Shown here: piece after piece, positions 28,249 through 38,076 of the stretch
Layout: each line of letters opens with the position of its first letter
Numbering within the stretch: position 1 is the first letter of the stretch
Origin: Egicoccus sp. AB-alg6-2
Lineage (GTDB): Bacteria; Actinomycetota; Nitriliruptoria; Nitriliruptorales; Nitriliruptoraceae
NCBI RefSeq assembly: GCF_041821025.1
Contig: NZ_JBGUAY010000008.1
Coordinates: forward strand, 1 to 64,000
DNA: 64,000 nt
Direction of reading: 5' to 3'
Position numbers and translations under genes: made by a program
Notes under the pieces: generated by a model
Databases searched by the model: none
What the model saw: the letters and a program-made list of their open reading frames with translations, nothing else
Told to the model about the DNA's origin: nothing

Positions 28249-28545
28249 ATGACTGGGCGACGGGCACTTCTCCGCTCGGAGGTGACGGGGCACTGGGAGG
28301 CCCTCGAGGTTGTGAATGATGCGGACGCGCTGCTTCATCACCGAGCACCGGATCCGTACCTTCTTGTCGAGTCCGGCCGCTCGGGACCGAGCCGCAAGTA
28401 CTTATCGCTACACCCGAGCCCTGAGGCGGCCGCCGAATATCACTTGGGGCAGGAGTACGCGGACGACTGGAAGGTCGACTATCTGGTTCATCTCGACTCG
28501 GGGGAGCGTCTATCGCCCGAGTTGGCGATCGGGTGGTCGCCGTGA
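28249..28545 (+). CDS. Hypothetical 98-residue protein upstream of the PLD-helicase
   Basis: ATG at 28249; a soluble, acidic-to-neutral protein with VTGHWEALEVVNDADALL, YLLVESGRSGPSRKYLS and EYHLGQEYADDWKVDYLVHL. No membrane segment and no recognised domain. It ends 61 bases before the PLD-helicase gene on the same strand and may be co-transcribed with it. It could be an accessory subunit, but that is only positional inference. A chance frame is possible given the high GC, though the amino acid composition looks protein-like. Confidence 0.45.
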   Translation: MTGRRALLRSEVTGHWEALEVVNDADALLHHRAPDPYLLVESGRSGPSRKYLSLHPSPEAAAEYHLGQEYADDWKVDYLVHLDSGERLSPELAIGWSP

Positions 28546-28606
28546 TCTAGAGGCGCAGCCGTGCTCGGAGCACCATCCGGGTGCGCGTCAACTACGGTCC
28601 CCGAGC

Positions 28607-31600
28607 ATGGAAAGCCAGGGGTTGCCGCCGGGGCGGTACGACGCGGTGCTCGATCGGCGCCTGGCTGCGGCAATCGCTTCGCTTCCGGACGCCTCGGCGG
28701 AGACGGCGCAACTCGATGACGCGGAGCAGTCGTACCGGCTCGCGCACCACGTAGCCACGGTCATCACGCAGAGGCTTGCGGGGCTTGAGCCGGACCAGCG
28801 GCTCGCGGCGGTCGATCGGCTCGTGCGGCACCTCGACGCGCCTGACGCGGGCATCGAGTCGCCCGTCCGACTGTTGCGCTCCATCGCCGCGCCGGACGGC
28901 CGTCATCGCGCGGCGCCCGGCGTGCCTCTCGGCCAGCACGATCTGCTCGTCAATGCGCGCGGCGAGCCCGGGCTGGCCGCCGAGCTCAAGCGTGAGTTGG
29001 CCAGCGCCGACCGGATCGACCTGATCGTCGCGTTTGTGCGCTGGTATGGGGTTCGGCTGCTCGTCGATGAACTGCGTGAAGCGATCGCGCGGGGCGTGCA
29101 GGTCCGGTTGCTGACCACGACCTACACCGGCTCGACTGAGGCCGAGGCGCTGCGGCGCCTGCGCGACCTCGGTGTCGACATCCGCGTGTCCTACGACACC
29201 CAGGTCACCCGCCTGCACGCCAAGGCATGGATCTTGCACCGCGACACCGGCTTCAGCACCGCCTTCGTCGGCTCGTCCAACCTCACCCACAGCGCCATGG
29301 TCGACGGCCGCGAATGGAATGTTCGGCTGTCACGCGCCGCCACGCCGGCGCTCTACGACAAGGTCGCGACCGCGTTCGACGCCCAGTGGGAATCCGGTGA
29401 CTACGAGCCCTTTGACCGGCAGCGGTTCGAGCGAGCCGTCGCCGTCACCCGACGCGTCGACGAGGCGTCGGCGCTGTCGGGGCTCGAACTGCGCGCCTGG
29501 CCCTACCAGGACGAGATCCTCGACGCGCTGACCGTCGAACGCGAGGTCCACGGCTCGCGCCGTAACCTCGTGGTCGCCCCAACCGGCACCGGCAAAACCG
29601 TCGTCGCCGCCCTCGACTACCTGCGCCTGCGACGCCAGGAGAACCGCGACCTCAGCCTGCTGTTCGTTGCCCACCGCGAGCAGATCCTGCGTCAGTCCCG
29701 CCGCACCTTCCGGGAGGCACTCGGCGACGGCTCGTTCGGGGAACTGCTCGTCGGCGGGCACCGGCCCACCGACGGCCGCCACGTCTTTGCCTCCATCCAG
29801 ACCCTGTCGTCGCCGGCGTCGCGGGACGTGATAGCCGACGATTTCGACATCGTCATCGTCGACGAGTTCCACCATGCTGAGGCACGCACCTACGAACGGC
29901 TGCTCGACCGGCTGACGTCGAGGTGGCTGCTCGCCCTGACCGCGACGCCGGAGCGCACCGACGGCCTCGACGTGCGCCGCTGGACCGACGGACGCACCGC
30001 CTTCGACATGCGGCTGTGGCACGCGCTCGACCGCGAACTGCTCGCCCCGTTCCAGTACTTCGGCATCGCCGACGTCGCCGACCTGCAGCAGGTCCGCTGG
30101 ACCGCCGGCCAGTACGACCGCGGCGACCTCGGCCGGCTCTACACCGGCAACGACGCCCGCGACCGCCTGGTCGTCCGCCAGGTGCAGCGCATCGTCGCCG
30201 ACCCGACCAGCATGCGCGCCCTCGGGTTCTGCGCGACCGTCGAGCACGCCCACCACATGGCCAAACTGTTCAACCGCCAGGGCTGGCCCGCCGTCGCGAT
30301 CGACGCGACCACCGACCAGGCCCAACGCGAGGCCCACATCCGTGCGCTCGAAGCGGGGGAGATCACCACTATCTTCACCCGCGACGTCTTCAACGAGGGC
30401 GTCGACATCCCCAGCGTCGACACCATCCTGCTGCTGCGCCCGACCGAGTCGGTCACCGTCTACCTGCAGCAGATCGGTCGCGGGCTGCGCCGCCATCCCG
30501 ACAAGCCGGTGTGCACCGTGCTCGACTTCGTCGGTCAGCACCGCAGGGAGTACCGCTACGACCTGCGGCTGCGGGCGCTGACCGGGTTGCCTCGCCGTCA
30601 GCTCGCGCAGGCCGCCGAGGACGGCTTTCCCTACCTGCCGTCGGGCTGCCACCTCGAGCTCGACCGCCAGTCCCGCGAGTGGGTCGTCGACAACCTCAAG
30701 CAGGCCGTGCTTGCCAACCGCCGCTCGCTGATCCGTGAACTGCAGAGCCTGGCCGCCCGCGAACCGGTCCGTCGGGCCCCACCGCTGGCCGACTTCCTCG
30801 TCGAGACAGGCGTCGAACTCGAGGACGTCGCGAAGGCCGGGGGATGGGCGCTGCTGCGCCGTGGCGCCAACCTCGACGATCGCCCGGTCGGACCCGACGA
30901 GGACGTCCTGCGCAAAGGCGTGCGGCGTCTGCTCCACCTTGACGACGCCGAACGGATCGACCGACTGTACAACTGGCTGTCCGCTGACCGGCCACCCGTC
31001 TTGGCCGCCGAGGTGGATCGTCGGCGGGCATGGATGTTCCTCGTGACCCTATGGTCGTTGCGCGGCGCGCCGGACGAACTCGACGCGGCCTGGCGGGGCG
31101 TCTGGGAGGCGCCGGCGCTGCGAGAGGAACTGCTCGCGACCCTGCCGCTGCTGCGCGAGCGGATCAGCCGCCCCTCGATCGCGCTGCCTGACGGCGACGT
31201 GCCGTTGCGCCTGCACGCGAGCTTCACGCGTGACGAGATCCTCGCTGGCTTCGGGCGGCTGACGCCGGGGGAGCGTTATAGCCACCAGGCCGGTCCGTGG
31301 TGGCACGAGCCGGCGAAGACCGAGGTGCTGTTCATCACGTTGCAGAAGACCGAGGCCGAGTACTCGCCGACGACGCTGTATCGCGACTACGCACTCAGCC
31401 GCGAGCTGTTCCACTGGGAGTCGCAGAACATGACGCGCCTCGATTCGGCGTCCGGCCGTCGCTACGTCGAGCAGCGCAGCAACGGCGTGCGCATCCTGCT
31501 TGCAGTCCGCGCCTCGAAGCAAGACGCCTGGGGCACCACACGCCCCTACGTGCTGCTCGGGCCAGCCGACTACGTCCGCCATGAGGGCGAGCGCCCCATC

Positions 31601-31672
31601 GCCCTCACGTGGCGGCTGGCCAACCCGATTCCGGCCGACCTCTACGAAGTTTTCAAGGTCGCCGCCGCCTGA
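28607..31672 (+). CDS. PLD-nuclease / SF2 helicase / DUF3427 fusion protein, putative defence protein
   Basis: 1021 residues. An N-terminal phospholipase-D-like nuclease domain (about 105-245) has LHAKAWIL with His204 and Lys206 followed by FVGSSNLTHSAM. A superfamily 2 helicase follows with Walker A APTGTGKT (about 324-331), the Walker B motif DEFH (419-422), SATP-type ALTATPERTDG and motif VI QQIGRGLRR. From about 690 to the end is the DUF3427 region (SFTRDEILAGFG...LFHWESQNMT...PYVLLGPADYV). Such three-part proteins are often found in defence islands, acting on foreign nucleic acid; the role here is inference. No methyltransferase partner is seen. Confidence 0.85.
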   Translation: MESQGLPPGRYDAVLDRRLAAAIASLPDASAETAQLDDAEQSYRLAHHVATVITQRLAGLEPDQRLAAVDRLVRHLDAPDAGIESPVRLLRSIAAPDGRHRAAPGVPLGQHDLLVNARGEPGLAAELKRELASADRIDLIVAFVRWYGVRLLVDELREAIARGVQVRLLTTTYTGSTEAEALRRLRDLGVDIRVSYDTQVTRLHAKAWILHRDTGFSTAFVGSSNLTHSAMVDGREWNVRLSRAATPALYDKVATAFDAQWESGDYEPFDRQRFERAVAVTRRVDEASALSGLELRAWPYQDEILDALTVEREVHGSRRNLVVAPTGTGKTVVAALDYLRLRRQENRDLSLLFVAHREQILRQSRRTFREALGDGSFGELLVGGHRPTDGRHVFASIQTLSSPASRDVIADDFDIVIVDEFHHAEARTYERLLDRLTSRWLLALTATPERTDGLDVRRWTDGRTAFDMRLWHALDRELLAPFQYFGIADVADLQQVRWTAGQYDRGDLGRLYTGNDARDRLVVRQVQRIVADPTSMRALGFCATVEHAHHMAKLFNRQGWPAVAIDATTDQAQREAHIRALEAGEITTIFTRDVFNEGVDIPSVDTILLLRPTESVTVYLQQIGRGLRRHPDKPVCTVLDFVGQHRREYRYDLRLRALTGLPRRQLAQAAEDGFPYLPSGCHLELDRQSREWVVDNLKQAVLANRRSLIRELQSLAAREPVRRAPPLADFLVETGVELEDVAKAGGWALLRRGANLDDRPVGPDEDVLRKGVRRLLHLDDAERIDRLYNWLSADRPPVLAAEVDRRRAWMFLVTLWSLRGAPDELDAAWRGVWEAPALREELLATLPLLRERISRPSIALPDGDVPLRLHASFTRDEILAGFGRLTPGERYSHQAGPWWHEPAKTEVLFITLQKTEAEYSPTTLYRDYALSRELFHWESQNMTRLDSASGRRYVEQRSNGVRILLAVRASKQDAWGTTRPYVLLGPADYVRHEGERPIALTWRLANPIPADLYEVFKVAAA

Positions 31673-31796
31673 CCAGCAGCCACATCGCGACACGCCTACG
31701 CAACGGATGCTGAACTCCAAGCCGTACGCGTCGATGACCGCTGCTTGCATCGTTCGTCCTTCGTTCGGAGCGCTACGTGGACCCGAAGTGGTGCCG

Positions 31797-34637
31797 TCAC
31801 CCGGTCGTGCGCAGTGCCGTCGCAGGTTCGATCGCGGCGGCGCGGGCCGCTGGCCATGCGGTGGCCGCGAGGGCGGCGGTCAGAGGCAGGGCGATGATGA
31901 CCAGAAGCGCTGCCCACGGGATCTGGAAGACGAGCTGCCCGTCGCCGAACGCTTCTGCGCCGGCCATCAGCTGCCGTGTCGTGAGCAGTCCGAGTACGAC
32001 CCCGATGGCCGTGCCTTGCACGGCGATCATCCCCGCCTCGACGAGCAGCGCAGCACGGACCGTCCGTGACGGGAAGCCCATCGCGCGCAGCATGCCGATG
32101 GCCTGCCGCCGCTCGCGGACGGCACGGACCATGACGACGGCGAGGCCGGAGATGCCGACGAGGAGCCCCAGCCCGAGGAAGCCCTGCACGAGCGCCATGA
32201 AGCCGAGCTGCTGACGCACTGCCGCGGTCACGAGCGTCGAGAAGCTCACCGCCTCGGCGCCGCTGGAGAGGAACGCCGCGTCCAGCGCGGCGGCGACGGC
32301 CTCCGCGTCCGCGCCCTCGACGGCGAGGTAGCTGCGGGAGTCCACACCGCGGTCGCCAAGCACCTCGTTGGCCACGTCGCGGCCGACGAGCGCCCCGTTG
32401 TCGAGCCAGTCGAGGTCTGCGAGCGCGGCGATCCGCAGCTCGCGCTGCTGCCCGTCGGCCCCGATGACGGTGACGGTGTCGCCCACGCCGAGCGCTGCGG
32501 TGCCCATCGTGGTGACGAGGAACCCCTCGGGAACGATCGCGAGCGTCGGGTCGTCGAGCACCGCGCGAAACGCCTCGCTGTCGGTGGCGTAGGCGGGGTC
32601 GCGGCGAAACAGCGCAGGTGTTCCCCGTTCGAGGAGTCCGTCATCGATGCCGGTGAGCGTCGCCGGCAGCGCGCCGGGCAGGTGTGGGGCCTCGAAGGAG
32701 GCGGCGCCGCGCGTCAGCGTGGCGACGGCCGCGACATCCGCGCGCACGAGCAGGTCATCGGCCGCCACCGGGTCGGCCGGACTGCTGTCGAGCAGCACGT
32801 CCCAGCCGGCGGCGACGTCGCTGACCATGTCGTCGATCGTGCGCTCGAACGTCGCGGTGACGGCGGAGATGATGGTCACGGTGAACAGGACGAGGGAGAA
32901 CATCGCGAGCAGCATCCCGGTACGGAACCGGCGCGCCAACGGGTAGGCCATGCCGAGCCGCGCAGCGAGGCCACGACGGCCGCCGCCGAGCCGGTCGAGG
33001 AGCACGCGCCACAGGCCGTCCAGGGCGACGGCCATCGCCACGGCACCGGCGGTGAGGACGACGCCCTGTGTGACGAAGGCCGCATCGTCGAGACCGCCCA
33101 TGATGTCGGGGAACAGCGGCATCGCGCCGAGTCCCCAACCGAGGACGGTCCCGGCGACGAGCAACCGGGCGGCCCGCTCGGGGAGCGCCCGCCGCAACAG
33201 TGGACCCGCCGAGAACGCTGCCACGGGGACGCCGAGCAGGAGGGCGACGGGGTCCTCACCCAGGTAGCCGGCGAGGCCGGCGGCGCCGCCGAACAGCACG
33301 CCGAGGCCGCCGAGCACGAGCGTGGACCGGCGTAGCCGGACCGCCCGCGGCTCGGGCAGCTCGCGGATTGCACGGATCACGTTGAGCCGGGCGATGCGCA
33401 CGCCGGTCAGCCACACCGTGGTCAGGGAGATGACGAGCCCGGCGAGGGCGCCGAGTGCGAGGCTCGTCGGCTCGACCACCAGCGGCAGGTCCAGGCTGCG
33501 TCCCGGCGGCGTGAACAGCCCGCCCGCGGACAGCGCCACGAGCCACCCGACCCCCACGCCGGCAAGCGAGCCCAGCACGGCGGCGGGCAGGGCGTAGAGC
33601 GCGCCCTCGAGAGCGAACGTGCGCGACAACCGCCGACGCGTGAAGCCGAGCGCGCGAAGCATCCCGAGCTCCGACCGGCGTTCCTCGGCGAGCATGACGA
33701 ACAGGTTGACGAGCAGCAGGATCCCGGCGAGGACGCTGAACGCGCCAACGGTGGCGAACAGTTCCGTGATTGCGGCGCCGTCGCGGCGGGCGGCATCGAC
33801 GATCGCGGCCTTCTCCGCGGTGACCTCGACAGGGTCGCCCGGCAGCCCCGCGACGGCGGCACGTACCTGCGCGGCGGCGTCGTCGGTGGCGTCCCTCGTG
33901 TCGAGGATCCCGCCGGCCAGGGAGACGAGCAGGTGCTCACGCGGCGGCTCGGCGCCGGCGGCGACGTCGACCGCGAGACGGGCGATCGTGCCAGGTAGCA
34001 CGACCGCACCGCCGTAGCCGGCCAGGCCGACCTCGTCCACGACGTCGGCGACGGTCAGCTCGATCGTCGTCCCGTAGGCGTGGACGCGCACTGCGTCCCC
34101 TGCAGTGACGTCGAGCCGGTCGGCCACGGCGGCGTTGATCAGCAACGTTTGACTGTCGAGCGCAGGCGCGTCGGCGAGACCCGTGATGGACGGTTCGCTG
34201 CCGAAGCCGCGGGCCGCATCCGGGTCGACCTCGAGGAGACGGACCCGCGGCGCGGCCGCGCTCCCGTCTTCGGCCGCGACCGTCGCTGTGGCGGTGACGG
34301 CCGGCAGGAGGTCCTCGACCGCGGGGATGGCGGCCTGGTCGATCGCGGTGCGGACCGCTACAGCGTTGGTGCCTACGGGCACCGTGACGGTGAGGTCGAT
34401 GGGGCCGTGCTGGGTCCGGGCGACGTCGGTGAGGGAATGCTCGAGGACGTCGCCGACGACCAGCGCCGAGGTGATGATCGCGGTGCCGAGCAAGGCTCCA
34501 CCGACGACGAGCAGCGCCTCGGAGCGCCGGCGGCGGATGTTGCGGATGGCCAGCGCGAGGAGCGTGCGGTGGCGCGCGGCAGCGAACACGAGCGGCGCCA
34601 GCAGCAGCGCAGCCAGGGCGGCGAGGACGACGGTCAT
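31797..34637 (-). CDS. ABC transporter permease, FtsX/MacB type
   Basis: 946 residues with two FtsX-like permease modules: an N-terminal membrane segment and extracytoplasmic domain, a four-helix core near 250-400, a second set of helices with a large extracytoplasmic domain, and last helices ending near [23 protein letters not shown], the usual end of this family. Its start overlaps the stop of the ATP-binding gene by four bases (ATGA). Such permeases move lipids, lipoproteins or antimicrobial peptides by mechanical action. A two-component system lies divergent upstream. Confidence 0.88.
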   Translation of the reverse strand: MTVVLAALAALLLAPLVFAAARHRTLLALAIRNIRRRRSEALLVVGGALLGTAIITSALVVGDVLEHSLTDVARTQHGPIDLTVTVPVGTNAVAVRTAIDQAAIPAVEDLLPAVTATATVAAEDGSAAAPRVRLLEVDPDAARGFGSEPSITGLADAPALDSQTLLINAAVADRLDVTAGDAVRVHAYGTTIELTVADVVDEVGLAGYGGAVVLPGTIARLAVDVAAGAEPPREHLLVSLAGGILDTRDATDDAAAQVRAAVAGLPGDPVEVTAEKAAIVDAARRDGAAITELFATVGAFSVLAGILLLVNLFVMLAEERRSELGMLRALGFTRRRLSRTFALEGALYALPAAVLGSLAGVGVGWLVALSAGGLFTPPGRSLDLPLVVEPTSLALGALAGLVISLTTVWLTGVRIARLNVIRAIRELPEPRAVRLRRSTLVLGGLGVLFGGAAGLAGYLGEDPVALLLGVPVAAFSAGPLLRRALPERAARLLVAGTVLGWGLGAMPLFPDIMGGLDDAAFVTQGVVLTAGAVAMAVALDGLWRVLLDRLGGGRRGLAARLGMAYPLARRFRTGMLLAMFSLVLFTVTIISAVTATFERTIDDMVSDVAAGWDVLLDSSPADPVAADDLLVRADVAAVATLTRGAASFEAPHLPGALPATLTGIDDGLLERGTPALFRRDPAYATDSEAFRAVLDDPTLAIVPEGFLVTTMGTAALGVGDTVTVIGADGQQRELRIAALADLDWLDNGALVGRDVANEVLGDRGVDSRSYLAVEGADAEAVAAALDAAFLSSGAEAVSFSTLVTAAVRQQLGFMALVQGFLGLGLLVGISGLAVVMVRAVRERRQAIGMLRAMGFPSRTVRAALLVEAGMIAVQGTAIGVVLGLLTTRQLMAGAEAFGDGQLVFQIPWAALLVIIALPLTAALAATAWPAARAAAIEPATALRTTG

Positions 34638-35404
34638 GCGCCCACCTCCGCGGTCACGGTGCCGCTGGCCTCGGGCGTGCCGTCGAAGACGACGCGGCCA
34701 TCGCGGACCTGGATGAGGCGTTGCCCCGTCCTGCCCAGCGTCTCGTCGTGGGTGACGACCACCAGCGCCTGCCCGGCCGCGTTGACCTCGTGGAGCAGCT
34801 CGACGACCCCGGCGGCGGTGTGGCTGTCGAGAGCGCCGGTCGGCTCGTCGGCCCACACGAGGGCGGGCTCGGCGACCAGCGCGCGAGCGACGGTGACACG
34901 CTGCTGCTCACCGCCGGAGAGCTCACCAGGACGGTGGTCACCGCGGTCGGCCAGCCCGACCCGGGCGAGCATGGCGGCCGCCCGCTTGCGGGCCTGCGTC
35001 GTCGACGCGCCGGTGAGGAGCAGGGGCAGCTCGACGTTCTCGGCAGCGGACAGCACGGGGATGAGGTTGAACGCTTGGAAGATGAACCCCATGTGTCGTG
35101 CGCGGTGGCGGGTGCGGTCGGTGTCGGACATCGCGAACAGGTCGATGCCGTCGATGCTCACGGTGCCGGCATCGATGTCATCGAGGCCCGACAGGCAGTT
35201 GAGCAGCGTCGTCTTCCCGTTGCCGGAGGGGCCCATGACCATCACGAGCTCGCCAGGGTGCACGTCGAGGTCGATACCCCGCAGCGCGTGCACCTCCTGG
35301 GCGCCGGTCCGGTACGTCTTCGTCACCCCACGGGCGGACAGGATGGGGGCGGGCGAGAAGATCCCATCGGTGGCTCGGGCCGCGTCGGGCCGGGTGGTAC
35401 GCAT
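34634..35404 (-). CDS. ABC transporter ATP-binding protein, LolD/MacB type
   Basis: 256 residues with Walker [10 protein letters not shown], the signature LSGGEQQR, Walker [14 protein letters not shown] and the H-loop VVTHDE. The GALD after Walker B is typical of the MacB/LolD/FtsE group that pairs with FtsX-type permeases. Start ATG at 35404 follows GAGAAGGACG. It is the first gene of a two-gene operon with the permease and is divergent from the kinase/regulator pair at 35585, an arrangement common where a two-component system controls an exporter. Confidence 0.92.
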   Translation of the reverse strand: MRTTRPDAARATDGIFSPAPILSARGVTKTYRTGAQEVHALRGIDLDVHPGELVMVMGPSGNGKTTLLNCLSGLDDIDAGTVSIDGIDLFAMSDTDRTRHRARHMGFIFQAFNLIPVLSAAENVELPLLLTGASTTQARKRAAAMLARVGLADRGDHRPGELSGGEQQRVTVARALVAEPALVWADEPTGALDSHTAAGVVELLHEVNAAGQALVVVTHDETLGRTGQRLIQVRDGRVVFDGTPEASGTVTAEVGA

Positions 35405-35584
35405 CGTGTCGTCCTTCTCGTCGGGTGATGTCGCGGCGGGTGGCGACGGCATGCACCGACGTTGACGGAACGGCAAGACGCCCACCTCGGTCCCGGGGCT
35501 CGACTTGCACCGGCCGCTCGAAGGGCGCCGAGCTCATGCTTTCGGCTGACGCGCCAGCACGCGGCTGCTCCGTAGGCTGTCGCG

Positions 35585-36774
35585 ATGATGAACACGGTGC
35601 GATCGCTGCTGACAGAGCCTCGGCCTGATCAGCCGCCGGTGCCGCGGTGGCGGGACTGGGCGCTGGTCGCGGGGCTGCTCGTCTCGTCGGTGATCGAGGT
35701 CGCTGTACGCGACGGCGTCGCCTGGGGACCGGCGAGGGTGTCCTTCGTGGCGTTGCTGGCCGTCTGCTTGTTCCTGCGGCGGGCGCGACCGCTGGGTGTG
35801 GTGATGGTGATGTGGAGTGCGGTCGGGCTGCTGGCAGCGGCCGCCCTGCTGGGCGTCGACACGACCGCCTACGAGTTGAACTCCTACGTGTGGATCCTCG
35901 TCCTGCCCTACGCGCTGGTCCGCTGGGGTTCGGGCGTCGAGGTCGCCACTGGGATGGCGGTCGTGCTGACAGCCGGGGTGCTGGGGTTCGCCAGTGAGCC
36001 CCCGACGGCCGAGGACGCGATCGGCGGGTCGGTCGCGCTCGCCTTTCCTGCGGTGCTCGGGGCGTCGACCAGGTTCCGCGCGATGGCGCACCGCAGGGAG
36101 CTCGACGAGGTGAAGATGCGGGAGCGTGAGCAGATCGCCCGGGACCTGCACGACACGATCGCGCACCACGTGGCGGCCATCACCATCCAGGCGCAGGCCG
36201 GGCGGGCGGTGGCGGCGAGCGCGCCAGCCCGGGCGGTCGAGGCGCTGGCGGTGATCGAGGAGGAGGCGTCGCGGACGCTCGAGGAGATGCGGTCGATGGT
36301 CGGCGTGCTTCGAGATCGCGAGGGGCGGGAGGACCAGCACAGGCCCGACGTCCGTCACGCTCCCACGGCGCCGCGGCCGGGGGTGGCCGAGATCCCCGCG
36401 CTCGCGCCTGTGGGCGGGGACTGGCCACGCGTCGAGGTTGCACTGCGCGGCGACCTCGATGACCTGAGCCCCACGGTGGACGCGGCGGTGTACCGGCTCG
36501 CGCAAGAGTCGATCACCAACGCGGTGCGCCACGCCCGCCACGCGACCCGTGTCGAGGTCGTCGTTGAGGGCGACGCGGACGCGGTGAGCCTCACGGTCCG
36601 CGACGATGGGGAAGCGCGAGCGGGAGACCGCGCAGTTCGGCCCGGGTACGGACTGGTCGGGATGACCGAGCGCGCGAGCTTGCTCGGCGGGACGTTGTCG
36701 GCCGGGCCGGGCCGGGTGCGGACGGCGGCTGGACGGTGCGGGCGGTGCTGCCGCGGGCAGGTGGGCGCACATGA
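35585..36774 (+). CDS. Sensor histidine kinase (HisKA_3/NarL type), single-base frame break near its end
   Basis: An N-terminal membrane part with about four to five helices (residues about 20-160) is followed by a dimerisation domain REQIARDLHDTIAHHVAA, with the phospho-accepting His in DLHDT, and the HATPase domain LAQESITNAVRHA...GYGLVGMTERASLLGG. The frame leaves the family pattern after LSAGPG. Reading the other frame from 36712 gives PGADGGWTVRAVLPRAGGRT and a TGA at 36772-36774 that overlaps the regulator start as ATGA. One base therefore seems missing between about 36704 and 36716. Partner of the regulator at 36771. Confidence 0.8.
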
Positions 36775-37427
36775 CCATCCGCGTCCTCGTCGCCGACGAT
36801 CAGGACATCGTGCGCAGCGGGCTCACCATGCTCCTCGACGCCCAACCGGACATCGCGGTGATCGGGCAGGCCCGCGACGGCCAGGAAGCGGTACGCCTCG
36901 CGAGGCAGCTGCGGCCCGACGTGTGCCTGTTCGACATCCGCATGCCGGAGCTCGACGGGATCGAGGCGACGCGGCAGCTCGCCGGCCCGGACATTGACGA
37001 CCCGCTCGCGGTCGTGGTCATCACGACGTTCGACCTCGACGAGTACGTCCACGGCGCCCTCAAAGCTGGCGCCCGCGGTTTCCTGCTCAAGGACGCCGGC
37101 CCCGATCTGCTGGCGCAGGCCGTGCACGCGGCAGCAAAGGGCGATGCACTCATCGCGCCGAGCGTGACGGCGCGGCTGCTCTCGACCTTCTCGCGTGTCG
37201 AGCCGCAGCGACCGCCCCCGCAGCCGATCGAGCCACTGACCGCTCGCGAGGAGGAGGTCCTCCTGGCCGTGGCACGGGGCTGGACGAACGTGGAGATCGC
37301 CGACGGGCTCTTCATCAGCCTGTCCACCGCGAAGACCCACATCGCGAGCCTCATGCGCAAGCTCGGTGCGCGCAACCGCGTCGAGATCGCCATGTGGGCC
37401 TACGAGACCGACCGCATCCGCGGGTGA
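36771..37427 (+). CDS. NarL/FixJ-family response regulator
   Basis: 218 residues. The receiver domain has the acidic pair ADD near residue 8-10, phospho-Asp in CLFDIRMPELDG and the Lys in LLKDAG. A LuxR-type helix-turn-helix closes the protein (LTAREEEVLLAVARGWTNVEIADGLFISLSTAKTHIASLMRKL). It overlaps the corrected end of the kinase gene by four bases, so they form one operon. The likely target is the divergent ABC exporter. Confidence 0.93.
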   Translation: MTIRVLVADDQDIVRSGLTMLLDAQPDIAVIGQARDGQEAVRLARQLRPDVCLFDIRMPELDGIEATRQLAGPDIDDPLAVVVITTFDLDEYVHGALKAGARGFLLKDAGPDLLAQAVHAAAKGDALIAPSVTARLLSTFSRVEPQRPPPQPIEPLTAREEEVLLAVARGWTNVEIADGLFISLSTAKTHIASLMRKLGARNRVEIAMWAYETDRIRG

Positions 37428-37602
37428 CGCCGACCGCAAGGGCGGTCTCTCGGTCCGTCAGCCGGAAGGATGAGCTGCGTACCGGCCGTCCGGCTCGCCA
37501 GGTCGAGCCCGTGGACCGATGTGCCGGTTGCGCTCCACCGGCCATCGTGAACCTCAGCGATCACCGCTCGAGCCTGCTGCTCGACGACATGGAGCAACCA
37601 CG

Positions 37603-38076
37603 ATGAGCACATCACCGCAGCAACGCGAAGCCCAGCTCGACGACTTTCCGGTCCCCGTGCCGTTGAGGCTCGCGGCGGCCTGGACCAGCTTGATGTTCCT
37701 CTACATCTACGTCGATTACCTCCACCTGTACACGCCCGGCGTCATCGACGACATCCAGGCTGGCGTCGTCTGGGAGTTCGACATCAGCCAAACCTTCGTG
37801 ACCGGTGCGCTCGCGCTCATGGCGATCCCGGCCGTCATGATCCTGCTTTCCACGACGCTGCCCGCCCGTGCGAACCGCGCCGCGAACCTGGTCGTGGCGT
37901 CGCTCTTCCTCCCCGTAACCATCTTCAACCTGGCCGGCGAGTCCTGGACCTTCTTCTACGGTCTCGGCGTCGTACTTGAAGTGATCCTCCTCGCCGGGAT
38001 CATCCGCTGCGCCTACCGCTGGCCCCGAACCACTCGAGTCGCAGTTCGGACGGCACACGTCGAGGTGTGGGGGTGA
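37603..38076 (+). CDS. DUF6326-like four-helix membrane protein
   Basis: 157 residues with four hydrophobic segments after a short polar N-terminus. The stretch LRLAAAWTSLMFLYIYVDYLHLYTPG matches the pattern of the DUF6326 family of small membrane proteins. No function is known. The stop overlaps the GTG of the next gene (GTGA at 38073), so the pair is translationally coupled. Confidence 0.65.
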   Translation: MSTSPQQREAQLDDFPVPVPLRLAAAWTSLMFLYIYVDYLHLYTPGVIDDIQAGVVWEFDISQTFVTGALALMAIPAVMILLSTTLPARANRAANLVVASLFLPVTIFNLAGESWTFFYGLGVVLEVILLAGIIRCAYRWPRTTRVAVRTAHVEVWG

